Part shown: positions 8,013 through 14,169 of the stretch, one piece after another
How the letters are laid out: every line of letters begins with the position of its first letter
Position numbering within the stretch: the first letter of the stretch is position 1
Assembly (NCBI GenBank): GCA_002433805.1
Contig: DJIW01000094.1
Coordinates: 1-25,021, forward strand
Length of the DNA: 25,021 nucleotides
Direction: 5' to 3'
From: Competibacteraceae bacterium UBA6584
GTDB lineage: Bacteria; Pseudomonadota; Gammaproteobacteria; Competibacterales; Competibacteraceae
Made by a program: the position numbers and the translations under genes
The notes under the pieces: generated by a model
What the model was told of the DNA's origin: nothing
Seen by the model: only the letters and a program-made list of their open reading frames with translations
Databases searched by the model: none

Positions 8013-8117
8013 TTTTAGTGGGAGCACAGCCTTAAACAGTGTTACATTCAGCCTGGCGTTCCGCCGGTCCCACCAGCGCGCCGAGTGAGCTGCAAGCGCT
8101 TCTCTTTCCACTAAAAA
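8012..8117. repeat. Inverted repeat bracketing the FemAB-like leader
   Basis: TTTTTAGTGG (8012-8021) and CCACTAAAAA (8108-8117) are perfect 10-bp reverse complements, extendable by three pairs including G-T wobbles. The right arm ends two bases before ATG 8120. The left arm overlaps the -10 box, so a transcript from that promoter would contain only part of it; a DNA-level or small-element explanation is also possible. Confidence 0.5.
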
Positions 8118-8119
8118 CC

Positions 8120-9295
8120 ATGCGCATTCAACGTCTTGATAGTCTGGAGACCATCGCTGCTTCCGAGTGGAACGCGCTGGCGCCCGATCGCCATCCCTTT
8201 CTCAGCCACGAATTTCTGTCGGCTCTGGAACGGCATCAGTGCGTTGGTGAAGCAGCGGGCTGGCTGCCCTGGCACGTCGTCGCTCGCGATGATGGGGGCA
8301 AGCTGCTCGGCGCGGCTCCGCTTTATCTGAAATTCAATTCCTACGGCGAGTTCGTCTTCGACTGGAACTGGGCGCACGCCTATCAGCAGCAAGGGCTCGA
8401 TTATTATCCGAAACTGGTCAGCGCCATCCCCTATACCCCCGCCGCCAGCCGCCGGTTGCTGCTGGCGGCGGGTCAGCCCCGCCCCCGCGAGACGGTGAAT
8501 GCGATCGTCGAATTCGTGCTGGAAGAAAGCCGACGCCACCGGTTCTCGTCGGTTCACTGGCTGTTTCCGATTTCCGAGGAATTGGAGCCGTTGCGGGAAC
8601 GGGGCTTTCTCCACCGGCTGGGCTGTCAATTTCATTGGCGCAACCGGGGCTATCGCGACTTTCAGGATTTTCTGGACGGGCTGACCGCCAAGCGGCGCAA
8701 AAATATCCAGCGGGAACGCCGGCTGGTGCGCGAGGCCGGCTTGGAGTTGCGGCTGCTTTACGGCCAGGATCTCAATGAAGCGCAGTGGCGCGCCGTTCAC
8801 GGCTTTTATCGCTCCACCTTTCACCGCCTGGGAGGGGTTCCTACCCTCACCCTGCCGTTTTTTCTAGAAATTGCCGCCACCTTGCGGGAACGGCTGGTGC
8901 TGGTGCTGGCCAGCCGCCGGGGAAAAGACGTCGCCGGCGCGATCAGCTTTCGCGACGAGACCACCCTCTACGGCCGCCATTGGGGTTGCGAGGCCGAGTT
9001 CGACAGCTTGCATTTCGAAGCCTGTTATTACCAGGGTCTCGAATATTGCATCCGGCAGGGATTGCAACGCTTCGAGCCGGGCGCGCAAGGCGAGCACAAG
9101 ATTTATCGCGGCTTTCTGCCGGCCCTCACCCACTCGGCGCATTGGATCGCCCACCCCGGTTTTCAGCGGGCCATCGCCGGCTTTCTGGCTCGGGAAACGC
9201 CCGCGGTGCGGGATTACGCCCGAACGCTTTTGCAACATTCGCCTTATCGAGACGAGGTAACGCTCGATGCGACTGCCGTGGCTGGACCCGCGTGA
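8120..9295 (+). CDS. FemAB-like GNAT-fold transferase (PF04339 type)
   Basis: A 391-aa cytoplasmic protein of the FemAB-like/DUF482 group, distantly related to FemABX enzymes that add amino acids from aminoacyl-tRNA to peptidoglycan precursors; the substrate of this subgroup is not established. Family hallmarks seen are HPFLSHEFLSALE near the N-terminus, FDWNWAHAY, the basic KRRKNIQRERR segment, and the C-terminal FEPGAQGEHKIYRGFLP with THSAHWI. ATG 8120 is chosen because homology begins there (MRIQRLDSLETIAASEWNAL); the frame is open to GTG 8039, but the extra 27 residues look non-conserved. Its 3' end overlaps aat by 29 bp, so the two are translationally coupled. Confidence 0.9.
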   Translation: MRIQRLDSLETIAASEWNALAPDRHPFLSHEFLSALERHQCVGEAAGWLPWHVVARDDGGKLLGAAPLYLKFNSYGEFVFDWNWAHAYQQQGLDYYPKLVSAIPYTPAASRRLLLAAGQPRPRETVNAIVEFVLEESRRHRFSSVHWLFPISEELEPLRERGFLHRLGCQFHWRNRGYRDFQDFLDGLTAKRRKNIQRERRLVREAGLELRLLYGQDLNEAQWRAVHGFYRSTFHRLGGVPTLTLPFFLEIAATLRERLVLVLASRRGKDVAGAISFRDETTLYGRHWGCEAEFDSLHFEACYYQGLEYCIRQGLQRFEPGAQGEHKIYRGFLPALTHSAHWIAHPGFQRAIAGFLARETPAVRDYARTLLQHSPYRDEVTLDATAVAGPA

Positions 9296-10001
9296 CGACA
9301 GCCAGCCGTTCCCCCATCCCGACCGCGCGCTGCGCGAGCCCCAGGGTTTGCTGGCGGCCGGCGGATGCTTGAACCCGCGCCGGCTGCTGCGGGCGTACCG
9401 GCTCGGTATTTTTCCTTGGTATTCTCCCGGCCAACCGATTTTATGGTGGTCGCCCGACCCCCGACTGGTGCTGTTTCCAGAGCGGGTCAGAATCTCGCGC
9501 AGCCTGCGCAAGACCTTGCGCGCGGGGCGCTTCACCGCCACCGCCGACACCGATTTCGCCGCGGTCATGACGGCTTGCGCCGCGCCTCGGGGTGTGGATC
9601 AAGGCACCTGGATCACGCCGGAAATGCATCGCGCCTACTGCCGCTTGCACCGCCTCGGCCACGCCCACTCTCTCGAAGTCTGGCATGAGGGCCAGTTGGC
9701 GGGCGGTTTGTACGGCGTGGCGGTCGGTCGGGTGTTTTACGGCGAATCGATGTTCAGCCTGATCAGCGACGCCTCCAAAGTGGCGCTGGTGCTGTTGGCC
9801 GCCCAGCTGCGGCGCTGGGATTTTGCTCTGATCGATTGCCAGGTCCGCACCGAACATCTCGCGCGCATGGGGGCGGTCGACATCTCGCGCGGGGTTTTTC
9901 TGGAGTTGCTGCAACGCTATTGCCCGCTGCCGGGCCAAGCCGGACCCTGGCGGCTGGATAGCGAACTGCTCACTGAAGTCGCGTCGGTCCCGCCCGCATG
10001 A
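9267..10001 (+). CDS. aat: Leucyl/phenylalanyl-tRNA--protein transferase
   Basis: Aat transfers Leu or Phe from charged tRNA to N-terminal Lys or Arg of proteins, creating N-degrons read by ClpS/ClpAP. The 244-aa product has the family's AYRLGIFPWYSPGQPILWWSP, DPRLVLFPERVRISRSLRK, GVDQGTWITPEMHRAY and LYGVAVGRVFYGESMFS motifs, at the usual length of about 230-245 aa. ATG 9267 lies inside the end of the preceding gene and has GAGG nine bases upstream. It overlaps bpt by 4 bp (ATGA), the classical coupled arrangement of the two N-end-rule transferases. Confidence 0.97.
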   Translation: MRLPWLDPRDDSQPFPHPDRALREPQGLLAAGGCLNPRRLLRAYRLGIFPWYSPGQPILWWSPDPRLVLFPERVRISRSLRKTLRAGRFTATADTDFAAVMTACAAPRGVDQGTWITPEMHRAYCRLHRLGHAHSLEVWHEGQLAGGLYGVAVGRVFYGESMFSLISDASKVALVLLAAQLRRWDFALIDCQVRTEHLARMGAVDISRGVFLELLQRYCPLPGQAGPWRLDSELLTEVASVPPA

Positions 10002-10723
10002 GCAACCCGCAAAATTCCCTGTACGATTTGCAGATGTTCTTGACCACCGACTATCCGTGCAGCTATTTGCCGGGCCGGCAAGCGCGCAATCTGGTCGCCG
10101 ATCCGGCCGCGACCGACGAACGGCTGTACACCCGACTCGCGGAACTGGGCTTCCGGCGCAGCGGCGATCATGTTTATCGACCGCACTGCCGGGGCTGCAT
10201 GGCCTGCCGGTCGCTGCGGATTCCGGTGGACCGCTTCCGGCCGAACCGGGCGCAGCGACGGATCTGGAACCGAAACCAGGATTTAGCCGTCCGGGTCATC
10301 GACGCGGAATTCAAGCAAGAACACTTCGAACTGTTCGGCCGCTATCTCAGAATCCGCCATGCCGGCGGCGGCATGGAGCCCGACAATCCCGAAAGCTATT
10401 GGTCGTTCATCACCTCGCGCTGGAGCCCGACCGGCCTGGGTGAATTCCGGCGCGACCGACAGCTGGTGGCGGTCGCGGTCATAGATCGTTTGGAAAATGG
10501 CTTGTCCGCCGTTTACACCTTTTTCGATCCCGACGAAAAAACTCGCGGCCTGGGCACCCACGCCATCCTCTGGCAGATCGCCGAGGCGCGGCGCTTGGGC
10601 TTGCAATGGCTCTACCTCGGTTATTGGGTCGAGCAGTGCGACAAGATGTCTTATAAGATTCGCTTCAAACCCCACGAAATCTTCGTCGCCGAACGGTGGG
10701 GATGGATAAAATTGGATTTTTAA
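9998..10723 (+). CDS. bpt: Aspartate/glutamate leucyltransferase
   Basis: Bpt, a bacterial relative of eukaryotic arginyltransferase ATE1, attaches Leu from Leu-tRNA to N-terminal Asp or Glu and so feeds the ClpS/ClpAP pathway together with Aat. The 241-aa protein shows the N-terminal YPCSYLPGRQARN motif, the Cys cluster RPHCRGCMACRSLRIPV, and the C-terminal conserved LGYWVEQCDKMSYKIRFKPHE. The start overlaps the aat stop as ATGA. The family also includes arginyl-tRNA enzymes, so exact specificity is inferred from the bacterial type. infA, which often follows this gene in gammaproteobacteria, is not here. Confidence 0.95.
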   Translation: MSNPQNSLYDLQMFLTTDYPCSYLPGRQARNLVADPAATDERLYTRLAELGFRRSGDHVYRPHCRGCMACRSLRIPVDRFRPNRAQRRIWNRNQDLAVRVIDAEFKQEHFELFGRYLRIRHAGGGMEPDNPESYWSFITSRWSPTGLGEFRRDRQLVAVAVIDRLENGLSAVYTFFDPDEKTRGLGTHAILWQIAEARRLGLQWLYLGYWVEQCDKMSYKIRFKPHEIFVAERWGWIKLDF

Positions 10724-10742
10724 CCCGTATTGGATCGCGAGA

Positions 10743-11738
10743 ATGAATAAGAAACTGCTGGTTCAGAGTTTTTTGGGGTGTTGGTTGACGCTGATGGCTT
10801 CCCTGGCGCTTGCGGCCGCGCCCGATCCGCAAAACGGTTCCCTGACCGACTCCACCCGCCGTCCGCCCCCCGGCAGAAGCGTGCTCGGCATCATTGCGGG
10901 CGGCGCCAGCGGCACCTATATTCGAATCGCCTCGGATATGGCGTCCGTGCTCGATGGCCCCGATCTGCGCATCATCGCCATGGTCGGCCAGGGCTCGGCG
11001 CAAAACATCAACGACCTGCTTTATCTCAAGGGGGTCGACATGGCCATCGTCCAATCCGATGTTTTGGAATATTTTAAGCGCCACCGAAGCGACCAGCGCC
11101 TCGAAAACAAAATCAGCTATATCACCAAGCTATACAATGAGGAATTCCATCTGATCGCCACGGAGAAAGTCGGAACCCTGGCGGATTTGGCCGGCAAAAA
11201 AGTGAATTTCGATGTCAGGGGAAGCGGCACGGCGCTCACCGCCAGCCTGCTGTTCGATACGCTCAAGATCGCGGTCGAGCCCACGCACTTCGATCAAGCC
11301 ACCGCGATGCAAAAGCTGAAAGGCGGTGAAATCAGCGCGCTGGCTTATGTGGCTGGAAAACCCACGGCGCTGTTCGAGAAGCTCGCGGCGGCCGACCAAT
11401 TGCATTTTCTGTCGGTTCAGTACACGCCCGACCTGATGGAAACCTACCTTCCCGCCACTTTGAGCGCTCAGGACTATCCGACGCTGGTTCCGGCCGATCA
11501 GGAAATCAGAACCATCGCCGTCGGCGCGGTATTGGCGGCCTACCATTGGAACGCCAAGTCACAACGGTATCGCAAGGTCGCCAATTTCACCAACGCCTTG
11601 TTTCAACATTTCAATGAATTCCGCCAACCGGCCCGCCATCCCAAATGGCGCGAAGTCAGCCTGTCGGCGATCCTGCCCGGTTGGACCCGGTTTCCGGCGG
11701 CGGAGGACTGGCTGAAAAACCAGCCTCGGCAGCCCTGA
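10743..11738 (+). CDS. TAXI-family TRAP periplasmic solute-binding protein
   Basis: TAXI proteins are the periplasmic receptors of a class of TRAP uptake systems, typically for small carboxylates or related anions. The 331-aa product has a signal peptide (positive MNKK, hydrophobic core to about residue 24, cleavage near ALAA), then the family's IIAGGASGTYIRIASDMASVL nucleus, VGQGSAQNINDLLYLKGVDMAIVQSD and the GKKVNFDVRGSGTALTA ligand-site region. It begins 19 bp after bpt, so it may share the upstream transcript. No TRAP membrane (fused QM) gene is present nearby, so its transporter is elsewhere or it has a different, perhaps sensory, role. Its stop codon overlaps a hairpin that probably terminates the opposite operon. 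Confidence 0.9.
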   Translation: MNKKLLVQSFLGCWLTLMASLALAAAPDPQNGSLTDSTRRPPPGRSVLGIIAGGASGTYIRIASDMASVLDGPDLRIIAMVGQGSAQNINDLLYLKGVDMAIVQSDVLEYFKRHRSDQRLENKISYITKLYNEEFHLIATEKVGTLADLAGKKVNFDVRGSGTALTASLLFDTLKIAVEPTHFDQATAMQKLKGGEISALAYVAGKPTALFEKLAAADQLHFLSVQYTPDLMETYLPATLSAQDYPTLVPADQEIRTIAVGAVLAAYHWNAKSQRYRKVANFTNALFQHFNEFRQPARHPKWREVSLSAILPGWTRFPAAEDWLKNQPRQP

Positions 11739-11744
11739 GGTTGG
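11715..11744 (-). terminator. Probable intrinsic terminator of the PKS operon
   Basis: Read on the minus strand, CCAACCTC, a 9-nt loop and GAGGCTGG form a 7-of-8 stem (one A-C mismatch), followed at once by TTTTT. It begins 33 nt after the stop of the HlyD-fusion gene and lies within the 3' end of the convergent TAXI gene. Confidence 0.45.
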
Positions 11745-11777
11745 CTGAAGAAGATGGTCAACTCGGTCGGTTACTTC

Positions 11778-14162
11778 TCACGGCAGCCACGACCACATTT
11801 CCAGCATGACAAACCGCACCAACGCCCGGGTGAAGGCGGCGATGACCGGTTCTTGACCGGCGGCGATCTTGGCGTAGCCGGTCATTTCCGCTTTCAGCAA
11901 ACCGTCGGGGTTATCGACCACGGTGATGACCCGCACCGCCCGAGCGCTGGGGTTGTCGGCTAACGGTTCGGTCATGCCGCCGATCAGGCTGACTTCGCCC
12001 TGAAAATTATGCAGCGGGTGCGCCCAAACCCGCAATCTGACCGGCGCGCCCAACCGCACCGCGCCGATATCGGTTTCCGACACCCAGACTTCAACCCGGA
12101 TTTGGCGAGTTTCCTCCAAGGTGGCAAACAAATCGCCTTCCTTAAGAAAACTGCCCTGCTTGAAATCCAGGCGCGGCGTGACCACGCGCCCGGCAATCGG
12201 CGCGCGCAGTCGAGTGGCCTCCACTTGCTGCTCGAAATAGCGCAGTTGCTCGTTTAGTTGTTGCAATTCGGCCCGCTTGATCGCAACTTCCAACGGCAGG
12301 GGCGCGCTTTTCACCAATTGCAGGTTCGCGCCCGCCACCGCCAGCGCCGCTTTGTCGATCTCGGCATTGCCCATCGCCTCGGCATAGCGCAGTTCCGGGG
12401 CCACGCCTTGCTTGGCGGCCACCGCCAACATATCTTGCAGCTTCTTGGTCGCCGTCGATTTGACCTGGGCCAACGCCAGCTGCTGTTGGGCGAGCGCGAC
12501 CGTTTCCGACTTGGCGCCGTCCAACAGCAATTGCAACTCGTCGCGCTTCTTTTCGATCTCGGCGCGCGTCGCGGCCACATCGTAGCGCGGCTTCCAATCG
12601 CTCAACCGCGCCAGCACCGCGCCCGGTTCCAGCGTTTGATTTTCCCGAACCAAAATCTCGTCGACCACGCCCGGCACGGTCGCGTGAACTTCCGCCCGCC
12701 GGTTGGGCAACAAAATCGCCCCGCCGGTCACCGCGTAGGGATAGGGCAACGACAGCAGCAGACCGATCAAAACCAGCAGCGCCAAACGCGGCCACCAGCG
12801 TTTCCAACCGCTTTTTTTTGCGGCGGCCGGCTCGGCGGTTGGCGGAACTCCGGACGTCGGCCCGGCATCCATCGCGGGTTCCACCGGATGGCGGGACACG
12901 CGCGGACGCGACCGGGAAGCCGCCCTCGAACCGGGCGCGAGCGGGGCTTGCGCGCGCGGGAGCAACCAAGTCGCGAACGCGGCCAGCAGGATCAAAAACA
13001 GCAACACCCCGACGCCTTGAAAGCGCGCTTCTAGACTCACGGCGGCGATAAACAGCACCGCGCCGAACAACAGCACGGTATAACCCAGGGTTGCGAGGCC
13101 GTAAGCCAGCAGGGCGTAGCGCTCGCGCGCCGACAGGGCCTTGAGCGGATGGGCGTTGCGCCCGCTCAAGCGGAGCACGGTAAACGCTCGCTCCCGCAGC
13201 CGAGGGAATTCCAGATACGTCGTCAGCCAAGCGTAGCCGGTCGCCCGCCACAGCGGATTGATCGAAAACAGCACCTCGCCCAGCGCCAGATGGCCCAGCA
13301 CGAAACCGTAGGCGCCCAGGCGGTTGGGACCGTACAGGTTGAACTGCCAGATCAGAATCCCGAAAACGAAAAAACCCAGTTTGACCAGCAACGGGGTGGC
13401 GATGACCCACAACCGTTCCCGCCGCGCCAGATCGCGCAGCCGTTGGCTGAAGAAAAATCGCGGGATGACGCCGAACGCGAACCGGATGCCCCACTGCTCC
13501 ACCCGGCCGCCGTAGTGGCTGCACGCCGCGGCTTGCAATAACCGGCTCAACAGGTTCACGCAAAACAAGCCGACGGTCAGTTTCACCAGCAGATGAAAGC
13601 CGAATTGACCGACTTGGCTCACTTCCCGCCAATACAGCGGTTGGTGGTGCAGCAAGATCAGCAAAGCCAGCGGCAGGCCCGGAATCAAGCCCCAGACCAG
13701 CCAACGCAATCCGCGCAGCCGCCGGGCCAGCCACGCCGCCAGTTTCTCGGGATTACCCAACGCCCAATGGCGGTGGCGGGCGGCGCGCGCCTCGGCCGGC
13801 GGCGCGTCATCCACCGGCACGGGCTCCAAGGCTTCCAAGGCCGTCCGCGATCGCTCTCCGTCAGGATGGGGAGCGGCCGCCGTTAGCAAGCCGAGCGTTT
13901 CCATTTCTCGGTAAAAAGCGGCTAGCGACTCACGGTCGATGTCGATGCCGAAACGGCCGGTGAAGGCGGCTTGAATCGCGGCGGGGTCGGCGGCCCCGCC
14001 GAGCTGGCCGCACAAAAACCACTCCTCCTCGCCCAATTCGAACTGCTCGCCAGTCGCGGGATTTTGGATTTGATAGCGGCGTCCATCCCGCGAATCCGCG
14101 ATCTCGCGGACCGCCAAATCCGATCGCAAGCGCATGCCGGATGCGGGGTTGATAGGGTCCAT
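11778..14162 (-). CDS. PqqD-like / degenerate M50-like / HlyD-type adaptor fusion
   Basis: A 794-aa inner-membrane protein. Residues about 10-95 resemble PqqD-like domains (GRRYQIQNPATGEQFELGEEEW). Residues about 150-400 form several membrane helices resembling M50 site-2-protease relatives. After a Pro/Ala linker and one more helix (about 458-475), the periplasmic part is a HlyD-type membrane-fusion adaptor: lipoyl half ATVPGVVDEILVRENQTLEPG, a long coiled-coil hairpin (about 530-650), second lipoyl half RLRAPIAGRVVTPR and a beta-barrel. The usual HExGH is replaced by SRLLQ before AAACSHYGG, and the usual NPLxxxDG by NPLWRATG, so protease activity is unlikely. ATG 14162 is preferred over the adjoining TTG 14165. 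It follows the second PKS by 7 bp, suggesting export or transfer of the product; no ABC ATPase or TolC partner is visible. Confidence 0.85.
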   Translation of the reverse strand: MDPINPASGMRLRSDLAVREIADSRDGRRYQIQNPATGEQFELGEEEWFLCGQLGGAADPAAIQAAFTGRFGIDIDRESLAAFYREMETLGLLTAAAPHPDGERSRTALEALEPVPVDDAPPAEARAARHRHWALGNPEKLAAWLARRLRGLRWLVWGLIPGLPLALLILLHHQPLYWREVSQVGQFGFHLLVKLTVGLFCVNLLSRLLQAAACSHYGGRVEQWGIRFAFGVIPRFFFSQRLRDLARRERLWVIATPLLVKLGFFVFGILIWQFNLYGPNRLGAYGFVLGHLALGEVLFSINPLWRATGYAWLTTYLEFPRLRERAFTVLRLSGRNAHPLKALSARERYALLAYGLATLGYTVLLFGAVLFIAAVSLEARFQGVGVLLFLILLAAFATWLLPRAQAPLAPGSRAASRSRPRVSRHPVEPAMDAGPTSGVPPTAEPAAAKKSGWKRWWPRLALLVLIGLLLSLPYPYAVTGGAILLPNRRAEVHATVPGVVDEILVRENQTLEPGAVLARLSDWKPRYDVAATRAEIEKKRDELQLLLDGAKSETVALAQQQLALAQVKSTATKKLQDMLAVAAKQGVAPELRYAEAMGNAEIDKAALAVAGANLQLVKSAPLPLEVAIKRAELQQLNEQLRYFEQQVEATRLRAPIAGRVVTPRLDFKQGSFLKEGDLFATLEETRQIRVEVWVSETDIGAVRLGAPVRLRVWAHPLHNFQGEVSLIGGMTEPLADNPSARAVRVITVVDNPDGLLKAEMTGYAKIAAGQEPVIAAFTRALVRFVMLEMWSWLP
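12812..12819. repeat. A8 homopolymer within the HlyD-fusion gene
   Basis: Eight consecutive A on the coding strand (GCA AAA AAA AGC) sit exactly between the membrane half and the adaptor half, flanked by CCGC and GCGG. Such runs can allow polymerase or ribosome slippage; no direct evidence for it is visible. Confidence 0.5.
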
Positions 14163-14169
14163 CAACCGG

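Larger units (their letters stand above)
7963..8014. repeat. Inverted repeat carrying two divergent -10 boxes
   Basis: 7963-7976 (AAATTATAGCGGGC) and 8001-8014 (GCCCTCTATAATTT) match as reverse complements at 13 of 14 positions, separated by 24 bp. Each arm contains a consensus TATAAT, pointing left on the minus strand (7970-7965) and right on the plus strand (8007-8012). This is a symmetric divergent promoter arrangement or an operator overlaid on both promoters. Confidence 0.7.
7751..8119. promoter_or_regulatory. Divergent ftsK / FemAB-like intergenic region
   Basis: This 369-bp stretch separates ftsK (-) from the FemAB-like gene (+). Its centre (7963-8014) is an inverted repeat with one TATAAT on each strand. 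A second inverted repeat (8012-8117) runs to just before the downstream ATG. Open frames here (for example 7642-7944 on the minus strand) have no recognisable protein features. The frame of the FemAB-like gene extends up to a GTG at 8039, but the conserved part starts at ATG 8120. Confidence 0.6.

Noticed and set aside
8039..8119. Extended N-terminus of the FemAB-like protein from GTG 8039
   Set aside because: The added residues lack family similarity and no ribosome binding site is seen; the conserved domain begins at ATG 8120.
12142..13734. 530-codon open frame on the - strand in another frame of the HlyD fusion
   Set aside because: The fusion gene's frame carries coherent PqqD, membrane and HlyD features; this one is Arg/Gly-rich noise. 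It was noted only because it stays open across the A8 run.
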